Shown piece after piece: positions 16,955-24,554 of a stretch of 64,000 nucleotides of DNA. The translations under genes were made by a program, and so were the position numbers. Under the pieces are notes generated by a model. It was not told the DNA's origin, ran no database searches, and saw nothing but the letters and a program-made list of their open reading frames with translations. Source of the DNA: Streptomyces rhizosphaerihabitans (lineage in GTDB: Bacteria; Actinomycetota; Actinomycetes; Streptomycetales; Streptomycetaceae); assembly GCF_025399795.1 (NCBI RefSeq), contig NZ_JAODTZ010000012.1, positions 124,001-188,000 of the forward strand, in the 5' to 3' direction. Within the stretch, counting starts at the first letter, position 1. Each line of letters begins with the position of its first letter.

Positions 16955-17278
16955 GTGTTGCGGAGCTTGGGGCAGAGGCCAGTGACCGGCAGCGACGAGG
17001 ATCCGAGGGTGGCGGAGTTACGCACGGCCGTCTCCCGGCTGCGCCGTGAACTCGCCGCGCATCCGGCCGAGTTCCCCGACCGCGGCATCGCCGAGGACGA
17101 GCTCGCGGCCCTCGCCGCGATGGCCGCCGGAGGTATCCCGGAGATCCCCCGGCTGCGCCGCTCGCTCCTCCTGGTCGCGGGTGCGATCGGCTCGGTGAGC
17201 GCCCTGGCGACCCGCCTCGCGGACGTCCGCGACGCGGTCGAACTCTTCGGAGGACCCCCGCACCGAACCCTGCGATGA
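16955..17278 (+). CDS. DUF5955-like small protein
   Basis: A 107-aa mostly helical protein of a family I recall from Streptomyces as DUF5955: an N-terminal helix (RVAELRTAVSRLRRELAAHP), a glycine hinge and a second amphipathic region (IPRLRRSLLLVAGAIGSVSALATRL). I choose the GTG at 16955 because GGGGGAG stands 5 bp upstream; an ATG at 16913 would add 14 residues. The function is unknown. It may be peripheral to the membrane. Confidence 0.7.
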   Translation: MLRSLGQRPVTGSDEDPRVAELRTAVSRLRRELAAHPAEFPDRGIAEDELAALAAMAAGGIPEIPRLRRSLLLVAGAIGSVSALATRLADVRDAVELFGGPPHRTLR

Positions 17279-17280
17279 CC

Positions 17281-17301
17281 GCGGGCCGGTGCAGGGCCCG
17301 C
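17281..17301. terminator. short GC hairpin between convergent genes
   Basis: GCGGGCC (17281-17287) pairs with GGCCCGC (17295-17301) across a 7-nt loop. It begins 3 bp after the stop of the DUF5955-like gene and lies between it and the convergent response regulator. Confidence 0.6.
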
Positions 17302-17379
17302 CCTGCCGGGCTGATTCTGCCGGGCCGGGCCTGACACGAACCCGCGCCGTCGGCCGGGCCCCCGGTGCGGCCCGGGAGC

Positions 17380-18012
17380 CTAGCCCCGTCTGCGGATGAC
17401 ACCCCGCTCGGTGGCCGCCGCCACCGCCGAGGTGCGGGAGTCCACGCCCAACTTCGCGTAGATGTGCACCAGATGGGACTTCACGGTCGCCTGGCTCAGG
17501 AACAGCTTCTTGCTGATCTGCTGGTTCGAGAGACCGTCCTTGACCAGTTCGAGGACTTCCAGTTCGCGACGGCTGAGGGCGGCTGCGGGGGTGCGCATGC
17601 GGTCCATGAGGCGGTCGGCGACCTTCGGGGCGAGCGCCGAGTGACCCGACGCGGCGGTGCGCACGGCGGCGGAGAGCTCTTCGGGCGGGGCGTCCTTGAG
17701 GAGGTAGCCGGAGGCGCCCGCCTCGACCGCGGCGAGGATGTCCGCGTCGGTGTCGTAGGTGGTGAGGACGAGGACCCGGGGCGCGCCGGGGCGTGCCGTG
17801 ATGGCCGCCGTGGCCTCCGCTCCGTGCATCCCGGCACCGAACTGGAGGTCCATGAGGACGACGTCCACGCCGCCCGCCCCGGCACGTTCCACCGCGGCCT
17901 CCGCCGTCGGCACCTCCGCGACGATCTCGAAGTCCGGCTCGGCGGACAGCACGGCGCGCAGCCCGGCGCGGACCACGGGATGGTCGTCCGCGAGCAGCAG
18001 ACGGACGGTCAT
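17380..18012 (-). CDS. NarL/LuxR-family response regulator
   Basis: A 210-aa response regulator: receiver domain with the acidic pair at LLLADDHP, phospho-acceptor Asp55 (VVLMDLQ) and Lys in GYLLKDAPPEEL, then a LuxR helix-turn-helix (LSRRELEVLELVKDGLSNQQISKKLFLSQATVKSHLVHIYAKL, split here at 17440-17570). Its ATG at 18012 overlaps the stop of the sensor kinase (ATGA). The neighbouring FtsX-type ABC transporter is the likely output, as in other actinobacterial NarL systems paired with transporters. Confidence 0.93.
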   Translation of the reverse strand: MTVRLLLADDHPVVRAGLRAVLSAEPDFEIVAEVPTAEAAVERAGAGGVDVVLMDLQFGAGMHGAEATAAITARPGAPRVLVLTTYDTDADILAAVEAGASGYLLKDAPPEELSAAVRTAASGHSALAPKVADRLMDRMRTPAAALSRRELEVLELVKDGLSNQQISKKLFLSQATVKSHLVHIYAKLGVDSRTSAVAAATERGVIRRRG

Positions 18013-19334
18013 GTCCGGCTCCCCGCGGCGCTCGGCAGCGGAAGGCGATCGGCGTCCAGGGACACCGTCTCCGGTGGCTCCCCCGTGACAGGCAGCGGCA
18101 GCGTGACCGCCACGGCCGTGCCCTGTCCGGGCGCCGACTCGACGGTGAACGTCCCGCCCAGCGACTCGGCCCGCGAGCGCATCGCGGGGAGACCGAAGCC
18201 CCCGTCCGTCTGGCCCCCTTCCGTACGGTCCCCTTCCGTCTGGCCCCCTTCCGTACGGTCCCCTTCCGTCTGGTCCGCTTCCGTACGGTCCCCGGCCGGC
18301 CGTACGCCGCCGGGGGTGAAGCCGACGCCGTCGTCGACCACGTCCAGGGCGACCGCGGTGTCCATGAAGCTGAGCGTGATCTCCGCGCGGTCGGCGCGCG
18401 CGTGGCGCAGCGTGTTGCCGAGGGCCGACTGGGCGATCCGCAGCAGGGCCACCTCGTACGGGGTCGGCAGCTCGACCGGCGGGCCGCTCACCGAGAAGCG
18501 GACCTTCGGCGTGTCCACGGCGGCCGAACGGCACAGCCGCTCCAGCGCGGCGGCCAGCGAGCCGTGTTCCAGATCGGGAGGGGTGAGCGCGCGCACGAAG
18601 CGGCGGGCCTCGGCGAGGTTGTCCTGTGCGGTCGAGCGGGCCTGCTCCAGGTGCGGGGCGGCCGGGGAGTCAGCGGGCAGCAGGCGCTGGGCGGCGCGCA
18701 GCAGGAGCTGGATGCTGGACAGGCCCTGCGCGAGCGTGTCGTGGATCTCGCGGGCGAGCCGCTCCCGCTCGGCGAGCGTGCCCGCGGCGCGCTCGGCCTC
18801 GGCGAGTTCGGCGCGGGCGGCGATGAGTTCCTCGATGAGCTCGCGACGGCGCTCGCTCTCCCGGTACAGCGCCTCGTATCCGAGGACCGTGGCGACCGCG
18901 ACCGCCGCCCCGAGCGGCGGGCCGATGAACGCGCCGGGGGTGAGGGGTGCGCCGTGCGCCACGAAGCTCGCGATGGCCGCTCCGGCGGTCAGGGCGACCG
19001 CGGGCAGGCTCCAGCGCACCGGCAGCAGGTGCAGCTGCAGGAAGTAGAGCGGGAAAGCCACCCACAGACCGTCCGGTGAGAACGCGACCAGCACCAGCCA
19101 GCTCGCGCTCAGGGCGGCCACCCACACCGCGGCCGTGCGCCGTGAGCGGTGCACCGCCGGGCCGACCGCGCCCGCCGCGAGCACCGCGCCGGTCACGAGA
19201 ACCGACACGACGACCGCCGTCGGGTGCCCGTTGTCCCCGGAACGGAGGGCGGCCAGCAGCAGAAGCCCCGCGAGCAGGGCGTACAGGCACAGACGCAGGG
19301 TGGCGACGACGGGGGAGCGGCGGCGGACATTCAT
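18009..19334 (-). CDS. sensor histidine kinase (NarL type, HisKA_3)
   Basis: A 441-aa kinase: four to six membrane helices in residues 15-155, a coiled linker (YRESERRRELIEELIAARAE), the HisKA_3 phospho-acceptor His198 (LAREIHDTLAQGL) and an ATPase domain with the DDGVGF box at about 334-339. Between that box and GLPAMRSRAESLGG, the ATP lid carries a 30-residue insert made of repeated TEGDR/TEGGQ units (residues 349-378; DNA at 18201-18290). Otherwise it is a normal partner of the regulator at 17380, with which it overlaps by 4 bp. Confidence 0.92.
   Translation of the reverse strand: MNVRRRSPVVATLRLCLYALLAGLLLLAALRSGDNGHPTAVVVSVLVTGAVLAAGAVGPAVHRSRRTAAVWVAALSASWLVLVAFSPDGLWVAFPLYFLQLHLLPVRWSLPAVALTAGAAIASFVAHGAPLTPGAFIGPPLGAAVAVATVLGYEALYRESERRRELIEELIAARAELAEAERAAGTLAERERLAREIHDTLAQGLSSIQLLLRAAQRLLPADSPAAPHLEQARSTAQDNLAEARRFVRALTPPDLEHGSLAAALERLCRSAAVDTPKVRFSVSGPPVELPTPYEVALLRIAQSALGNTLRHARADRAEITLSFMDTAVALDVVDDGVGFTPGGVRPAGDRTEADQTEGDRTEGGQTEGDRTEGGQTDGGFGLPAMRSRAESLGGTFTVESAPGQGTAVAVTLPLPVTGEPPETVSLDADRLPLPSAAGSRT
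18201..18290 (-). repeat. in-frame minisatellite in the histidine kinase ATP lid
   Basis: Two perfect 30-bp copies (18211-18240 and 18241-18270) are followed by a diverged third (18271 onward). Each encodes ten residues of the kind TEGDRTEGGQ. Because 30 bp is a multiple of three, gain or loss of a copy keeps the kinase in frame but changes the lid length. Confidence 0.9.
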
Positions 19335-19557
19335 GGTCGTTCCAGGGTAGGCGGGTCGGGGCCGGCCCCGGTCAACCGAAAGATTGAAAGCGCGCTGCCG
19401 CCTTTGTCCGCACGGCTTCCCTCCCTTGTCCGTGTGCCCTCGTTCCTCCGGTTCCGGCCGGTCCTTCTCCCGGTGACGCGCACACCCCTCTTTCGGCGCG
19501 GGTGAACCATGCCGTGGCGCGATGCCCCGGACCCGGTCCGGGCAGCAGGGTGGAGGC

Positions 19558-20595
19558 ATGTTCGTCGCATGGAGAGATCTACGGTTCGCCAAGGGGCGGT
19601 TCACCCTCATGGGGGCCGTGGTCGTACTGATCACCCTGCTCGTGGGGCTGCTGTCCGGGCTGACCGCCGGGCTCGCCGAGGAGAACACCTCGGCGGTCAC
19701 CGGGCTGCCCGCCGACCACCTCGCCTTCGCCGCGCCACCCGCGGGGCAGTCGGTGTCCTTCACCGGTTCGGAGCTGCCCTCTCGCGCCCGGGGGAGCTGG
19801 GCCGACCGGCCCGGCGTCACCTCGGCGGAGCCGATCGGCATCCGCACCCTGAACGCGGCCGCCGGGGACCGTACGGCCGCGGTGTCCTCCTTCGCGGTGC
19901 GGCCGGGCTCCGGGATCGCCCCGGCGGCGGTCGCCCCCGGCCGTGTCGTGCTGTCCGAGAAGGCCGCCGCCGCGCTCGACGTCAGGCCCGGGGGCCGGGT
20001 GCGGCTGGGCGGCGCCGACCTGACCGTCGCGGCCGTGGCGGGCCATGCCTCGTACAGCCACACACCCGTCGTGTGGACCGACCTCTCCGGGCCGGCCACC
20101 GTGCTCGCCCTGCGGACCGACGGCGCCGACCTGCCGACGGCCGACCGTGAGGCCGGGACGAAGACCCTCACCAGGGACGACGCCCTCACCGCCATCGGCT
20201 CCTACCGGGCCGAGAACGGCTCGCTCCAGCTCATGCGCGGATTCCTCTTCGTCATCTCGGCGCTCGTCATAGGGGCGTTCTTCACGGTCTGGACGATCCA
20301 GCGGTCGTCCGACATCGCCGTCCTGAAGGCGCTGGGCGCCTCCACGCCGTATCTGCTGCGGGACGCGCTCGGCCAGGCGGTTCTCATGCTGGCCGCCGGG
20401 ACACTGCTCGGTACGGGGCTCGCCGCCGGAGCCGGCGCACTCGTGCGGGGCGGCGACGTGCCGTTCGTGCTGGACGGGCCGACCGTACTCGGACCCGCCG
20501 CCGTGATGGTCGCCCTCGGGGCGCTCGGCGCGGGCCTGTCCGTCCGGCGGATCACCTCCGTCGACCCGCTGACCGCACTGGGAAGTGCCCGATGA
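19558..20595 (+). CDS. FtsX-like ABC transporter permease
   Basis: A 345-aa permease of the MacB/FtsX type. There is one N-terminal membrane helix (MGAVVVLITLLVGLLSGLTA), a large extracytoplasmic domain (about 50-225) and three helices near the C-terminus (GFLFVISALVIGAFFTVWTI, then two more from 285 on). The start at 19558 has GGAGG 3-6 bp upstream. Its ATPase partner is the gene at 20924. Such transporters export peptides, antibiotics or signals, or work mechanically on envelope proteins; the divergent two-component system suggests a response to envelope stress or an antibiotic. Confidence 0.9.
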   Translation: MFVAWRDLRFAKGRFTLMGAVVVLITLLVGLLSGLTAGLAEENTSAVTGLPADHLAFAAPPAGQSVSFTGSELPSRARGSWADRPGVTSAEPIGIRTLNAAAGDRTAAVSSFAVRPGSGIAPAAVAPGRVVLSEKAAAALDVRPGGRVRLGGADLTVAAVAGHASYSHTPVVWTDLSGPATVLALRTDGADLPTADREAGTKTLTRDDALTAIGSYRAENGSLQLMRGFLFVISALVIGAFFTVWTIQRSSDIAVLKALGASTPYLLRDALGQAVLMLAAGTLLGTGLAAGAGALVRGGDVPFVLDGPTVLGPAAVMVALGALGAGLSVRRITSVDPLTALGSAR

Positions 20596-20783
20596 GGTGC
20601 CCGGGAGTGCTTGATGAGGTTACCGAGGAGCGCCCGAAGAAGGCGCCGGGAGTGCCTGATGGTGTCGTGCGGGAGTGCCCTATGACGCCGCGCGGGAATG
20701 CCTGGTGAGGGCGCCGGGGATGCCTGATGGCGGTGCGCGGGAGTGTCCGACGGTGGCGCCGGGAGTGCCTGATGACGGTGTGT
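20581..20783 (+). repeat. nine 22-23 bp tandem repeats resembling translation starts
   Basis: Nine units of 22 or 23 bp follow one another, with a consensus near GGGAGTGCCTGATGACGGTG. The first unit overlaps the last codons and stop of the permease gene (GGAAGTGCCCGATGA). Each unit holds a GGGAG core and, in most, an ATG or GTG at about 5-8 bp, the same layout as the real start of the ATPase gene (GAGAGTGCCCCATGAGCC at 20911-20928). The array fills most of the 328-bp gap between permease and ATPase. No stable gene is seen in the gap. Confidence 0.85.
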
Positions 20784-20789
20784 GGAAGC

Positions 20790-20877
20790 GCCCGCTCACG
20801 CGCGCGGGTGTGACTGGTCCGTCCCCGCGTCCTCCCAGACACCCGAGTCCGCCCGCTCACGCGCGCGGGTGTGACTG
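20790..20877 (+). repeat. 27-bp direct repeat pair
   Basis: A 27-bp sequence starting GCCCGCTCACGCGCG and ending GGTGTGACTG occurs at 20790-20816 and again, unchanged, at 20851-20877, between the tandem array and the ATPase gene. The 34 bp between the copies look unrelated. This is a recent duplication next to the larger array. Confidence 0.85.
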
Positions 20878-20923
20878 ATGACGGTGCGTGGAAGCGCCGG
20901 ACCGACCCACGAGAGAGTGCCCC

Positions 20924-21610
20924 ATGAGCCTGACGCTTGACGACATCACCCTCACCTACCCGGACGGCGAGGGCCGCCTGACAGCCCTGGACGGTGTCGG
21001 TCTCCAGGTGCCTGCCGGAACAATGACGGCCGTCGTCGGTCCTTCCGGATCCGGCAAGTCCAGTCTCCTCGCGGTCGCGGCCACCCTGGTCACCCCGGAC
21101 CGCGGGCGCGTTCTCGTCGGCGGTACGGAGACGGGGGCGCTGACCTCCGCCGAGCGGGCCGTCCTGCGACGGCGCGAGATCGGGATCGTGTTCCAGCAGC
21201 CGAACCTGCTGCCCTCGCTGACCGCGCTGGAGCAGCTCCAGGTGATGGGCCACCTGGACGGACGCCGCCAAGTGGCGGACCGCGCGAGGGAGTTGCTCGC
21301 CGCGGTCGGACTCGGAGAGCTGGCGCACCGGCGTCCCCACCAGCTCTCCGGCGGTCAGCGGCAGCGGGTGAACATCGCCCGCGCGCTGGTCAACGACCCA
21401 TCGGTGCTCCTGGTCGACGAGCCGACCAGTGCCCTCGACCACGAACGCGGCACGGCGGTGCTCGACCTGTTGGTCCGGCTCACCCGTGAACGCGCCACGG
21501 CGACCGTCCTCGTGACACACGACCGCGCCCACCTCGGCGAGGCGGACGCGGTGCGGGAAATGACGGACGGGCGCCTGGAGGCACCCGTCGGAGCCCCGGG
21601 ACTCAACTGA
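20924..21610 (+). CDS. ABC transporter ATP-binding protein (MacB/LolD type)
   Basis: A 228-aa ATPase with Walker A VGPSGSGKSS (about 38-47), Q-loop FQQPNLLP, signature LSGGQRQRVNIARAL, Walker B VLLVDEPTSALD and the H-loop in VLVTHDRAHL. The LolD/MacB-like length and sequence fit the FtsX-type permease upstream. I take the ATG at 20924, with GAGAGAG upstream; this start closely resembles the repeated units in the preceding gap. It powers the transporter from the cytoplasmic face. Confidence 0.93.
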   Translation: MSLTLDDITLTYPDGEGRLTALDGVGLQVPAGTMTAVVGPSGSGKSSLLAVAATLVTPDRGRVLVGGTETGALTSAERAVLRRREIGIVFQQPNLLPSLTALEQLQVMGHLDGRRQVADRARELLAAVGLGELAHRRPHQLSGGQRQRVNIARALVNDPSVLLVDEPTSALDHERGTAVLDLLVRLTRERATATVLVTHDRAHLGEADAVREMTDGRLEAPVGAPGLN

Positions 21611-21613
21611 GAC

Positions 21614-21640
21614 GGGGCGGGGTGGGGTGGGTGGGGTGGG
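21614..21640 (+). other. G-quadruplex-forming run after the ABC operon
   Basis: Six runs of three or four G separated by single bases (GGGGCGGGGTGGGGTGGG and onward) begin 3 bp after the ATPase stop codon. The pattern satisfies the usual quadruplex rule with one-base loops. The rest of the gap to 21836 is G-rich low-complexity DNA with repeats of the GACCTGGACCGG type and holds no gene. Confidence 0.8.
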
Positions 21641-21836
21641 CGCGGACGGAGGGGCGGGGCTCAGGTATGTCGGTCAGTCGGTCAGCCGGTGCCCGGAGCG
21701 GAGCCGGCCGTGGCTGGACTGTTCCGGGGCAAGCCCTGGACTGCTCCGGGGCAAGCAGGACTGACCTGGGCTGCGCCGGGGCTGACCTGGACCGGGGCGG
21801 GACCGACCTGGACCGGCCCGGGCTGAGTCGGTTCGG

Positions 21837-22643
21837 TCAGTTGGTGCCCGGACCGGAGCTGGCCAGGGCCTCCGACAGCTCGGCCGCGACCTGCTGGAGC
21901 ACCGGCACGATCTTCTCGGTGGCGGCCTCGGTGACCCGGCCGGCCGGACCGGAGATCGAGATCGCGGCGGCGGTCGGGGAGTCGGGCACGGAGACGGCCA
22001 GGCAGCGGACGCCGATCTCCTGCTCGTTGTCGTCGACCGCGTAGCCCGTCCTGCGCACCTCGTCGAGCGCGGCGAGGAAGCCGTCCGGCGTGGTGATCGT
22101 CTTCTCCGTCGCGGCGGGCATCCCGGTACGGGCGAGCAGCGCGCGCACCTCGTCGTCCGGGGTGTGGGCCAGCAGCGCCTTGCCGACGCCCGTGGAGTGC
22201 GGCAGCACCCGGCGGCCCACCTCGGTGAACATGCGCATGGAGTGCTTGGACGGCACCTGGGCGACGTAGACGATCTCGTCCCCGTCGAGCAGCGCCATGT
22301 TCGCGGTCTCGCCGGTCTCCTCGACCAGGCGCGCCAGATAGGGGCGGGCCCAGGTACCGAGCAGCCGGGAGGCGGACTCGCCGAGGCGGATCAGACGGGG
22401 ACCGAGGGCGTACCTGCGGTTGGTCTGCTGGCGTACGTATCCGCAGACCACCAGGGTGCGCATCAGCCGGTGAATGGTGGGCAGTGGCAACCCGCTGCTC
22501 GCGGAGAGCTCGCTCAGACCGACCTCGCCCCCGGCGTCCGCCATGCGCTCCAGCAGATCGAAGGCGCGCTCGAGGGACTGGACGCCGCCACTGGGAGCGG
22601 ATGCTTTGGCGGCGTCGGTGGTGCTGGCGCTGGACGGCGGCAC
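21837..22643 (-). CDS. allR: IclR-family regulator of the allantoin genes (AllR-type)
   Basis: A 268-aa IclR regulator: a 20-residue disordered start, a winged helix at about 22-85 (VQSLERAFDLLERMADAGGEVGLSELSASSGLP, then TIHRLMRTLVVCGYV) and the effector-binding domain (SKHSMRMFTEVGRRVLPHSTGVGKALLA, then the VDDNEQEIGVRCLAVSV strand). In Streptomyces coelicolor an IclR protein named AllR controls the allantoin genes and malate synthase, and the position here (divergent from allantoinase, near malate synthase) is the same. It probably represses both through the shared bipartite sites; the GTG start at 22643 is adopted. Confidence 0.85.
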   Translation of the reverse strand: MPPSSASTTDAAKASAPSGGVQSLERAFDLLERMADAGGEVGLSELSASSGLPLPTIHRLMRTLVVCGYVRQQTNRRYALGPRLIRLGESASRLLGTWARPYLARLVEETGETANMALLDGDEIVYVAQVPSKHSMRMFTEVGRRVLPHSTGVGKALLAHTPDDEVRALLARTGMPAATEKTITTPDGFLAALDEVRRTGYAVDDNEQEIGVRCLAVSVPDSPTAAAISISGPAGRVTEAATEKIVPVLQQVAAELSEALASSGPGTN

Positions 22644-22993
22644 GGCGGCGGTCCTTTCGGGGCGCGGAATCGAGAGGGGTGACGCGAAGAGTCTCGAGTG
22701 GAGCGGCGGCGGGTGGCGGGCGGGCAGAGACGCAGCCTACCCGGCAGTCGATCGGCTCCCGGGTTGTGCGTCACCACATTCTGCCTGTCGGAAGTTTTGT
22801 TTCGCCTTGTGGAAACATCCAGAGTTCAGCAGGTCGGCGGTGGAAGCGGGGCGCGGCGAGGCAGGGTGGGGAAACGAGCCCTTGACGGCGGGAGGGCCGG
22901 AGTGAAGACTTCTTCAACAGAAAGTTGAATTCCGTTACGCGGAAGTAAACCGGCGACAGCGGGAGTCAACGGCTGCGGAGAGAGGGGTCCGGC
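22644..22993. promoter_or_regulatory. intergenic region between allR and allantoinase
   Basis: A 350-bp divergent promoter region without a gene. It holds the bipartite allantoinase operator at 22913-22944 and, nearer allR, a weaker half of the same type at 22800-22814 (TTTC-N7-GGAA), which could serve autoregulation. The sequence near 22780-22830 is unusually AT-rich for this window, as expected for a promoter. Confidence 0.6.
22913..22944 (+). promoter_or_regulatory. bipartite palindromic operator upstream of allantoinase (AllR-type)
   Basis: TTCAA-N7-TTGAA (22913-22929) is followed directly by TTCC-N7-GGAA (22930-22944). Both inverted repeats are perfect, and the second is extended (TTCCG, TTACG, CGGAA). 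The same order and spacing, with one extra base between the halves, occurs upstream of malate synthase. It lies 50 bp before the allantoinase GTG, where a repressor would block the promoter. Confidence 0.8.
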
Positions 22994-24334
22994 GTGTCCG
23001 ATGCCGAACTGGTGCTGCGCTCGACGCGCGTCATCACTCCCGAGGGGACGCGCGCCGCTTCGGTCGCGGTCGCCGCGGGGAAGATCACGGCCGTACTGCC
23101 GCACGATGCCGAGGTACCACCCGGCGCCCGGTTCGAGGACTTCGGCGACGATGTCCTGCTGCCCGGCCTCGTCGACACCCACGTCCATGTGAACGACCCC
23201 GGCCGCACCGAGTGGGAGGGCTTCTGGACCGCGACGCGCGCCGCGGCCGCCGGCGGTATCACCACCCTGATCGACATGCCGCTCAACTCCCTCCCCCCGA
23301 CGACGACGGTCGACAACCTCCGTACGAAGAAGGAGGTCGCCCGCTCCAAGGCGCACATCGACGTCGGCTTCTGGGGCGGCGCGCTGCCCGGCAACGTCAA
23401 GGACCTGCGCCCCCTGTACGACGCCGGTGTCTTCGGGTTCAAGGCGTTCCTGTCACCCTCCGGGGTGGACGAGTTCCCCGAACTGGACCAGGAGCAGCTC
23501 ACCCGGTCCCTCGCCGAGATCGCCGGCTTCGGCGGCCTGCTGATCGTGCACGCCGAGGACCCGCACCACCTGGCCGCCGCCCCGCAGAAGAGCGGCCGGA
23601 AGTACGCCGACTTCCTCGCCTCGCGCCCCCGCGACGCCGAGGACACCGCCATCGCGAGCCTCGTCGCACAGGCCGAGCGCCTCGACGCACGGGTACACGT
23701 GCTGCACCTGTCGTCGAGCGACGCGCTCCCGCTGATCGCCGCCGCGAAGGCCGACGGCGTCCGGCTCACCGTGGAGACCTGCCCGCACTACCTCACCCTG
23801 ACCGCCGAGGAAGTCCCGGACGGCGCCAGCGAGTTCAAGTGCTGCCCGCCCATCCGCGAGGCCGCCAACCAGGACCTGCTGTGGCAGGCGCTGGCCGACG
23901 GCACGATCGACTGCGTGGTCACCGACCACTCGCCGTCGACCGCCGACCTCAAGACGGACGACTTCGCGACCGCGTGGGGCGGCATCTCCGGCCTCCAACT
24001 GAGCCTGCCCGCCGTCTGGACCGAGGCCCGGAGGCGCGGCCACGGCCTGGAGGACGTGGTCCGCTGGATGTCCTCCCGTACGGCCGAACTGGTCGGCCTC
24101 GGAGACCGGAAGGGTGCCATCGAGGCGGGCCGCGACGCCGACTTCGCGGTGCTCGCGCCCGACGAGACCTTCACCGTCGACCCCACCGCGCTCCAGCACC
24201 GCAACCGGGTGACGGCCTACGCGGGCAAGACCCTCAGCGGTGTCGTGAAGTCGACCTGGCTCCGCGGCGAACGCATCGTCGCCGAGGGCGAGTTCACCGA
24301 GCCCACCGGACGCCTCCTCACCCGCCACCCGTAA
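22994..24334 (+). CDS. allB: allantoinase
   Basis: A 446-aa cyclic amidohydrolase that opens allantoin to allantoate. The binuclear metal site is visible: DTHVHVND near residue 60, the carbamylated lysine in [11 protein letters not shown] near 150, [18 protein letters not shown] and the Asp in VVTDHSPST. The [15 protein letters not shown] and FKCCPPIRE segments separate it from dihydroorotases. The GTG at 22994 follows GGAGAGAGGGG. It forms an operon with allantoicase and is controlled from the operator at 22913. Confidence 0.94.
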   Translation: MSDAELVLRSTRVITPEGTRAASVAVAAGKITAVLPHDAEVPPGARFEDFGDDVLLPGLVDTHVHVNDPGRTEWEGFWTATRAAAAGGITTLIDMPLNSLPPTTTVDNLRTKKEVARSKAHIDVGFWGGALPGNVKDLRPLYDAGVFGFKAFLSPSGVDEFPELDQEQLTRSLAEIAGFGGLLIVHAEDPHHLAAAPQKSGRKYADFLASRPRDAEDTAIASLVAQAERLDARVHVLHLSSSDALPLIAAAKADGVRLTVETCPHYLTLTAEEVPDGASEFKCCPPIREAANQDLLWQALADGTIDCVVTDHSPSTADLKTDDFATAWGGISGLQLSLPAVWTEARRRGHGLEDVVRWMSSRTAELVGLGDRKGAIEAGRDADFAVLAPDETFTVDPTALQHRNRVTAYAGKTLSGVVKSTWLRGERIVAEGEFTEPTGRLLTRHP

Positions 24335-24554
24335 GTCCACCGGATCTCTCCTCACCCGCCCCACCCGTAAGCCCACCGCCGTTTCCCGCCGCCGATCCGC
24401 ACAACTCTGATACGTGTCACCGATTCCCGCGACCCATCCGCGACCCATCCACGTCACCGGTCCGTTCACCGACCGCCGCACCGCACTCCGGCACACGCTC
24501 CGCATCCGCATCCGCACCCGCAACGGCCAACCCCCGAAAGGCAGATCGATCATC

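Noticed and set aside
18009-20195. A 728-residue frame extending the histidine kinase upstream
   Set aside because: The extra residues are antisense to the FtsX permease; the kinase starts at MNVRRR (19334).
20581-20877. CRISPR array between permease and ATPase
   Set aside because: The 22-23 bp units are contiguous and degenerate; there are no unique spacers.
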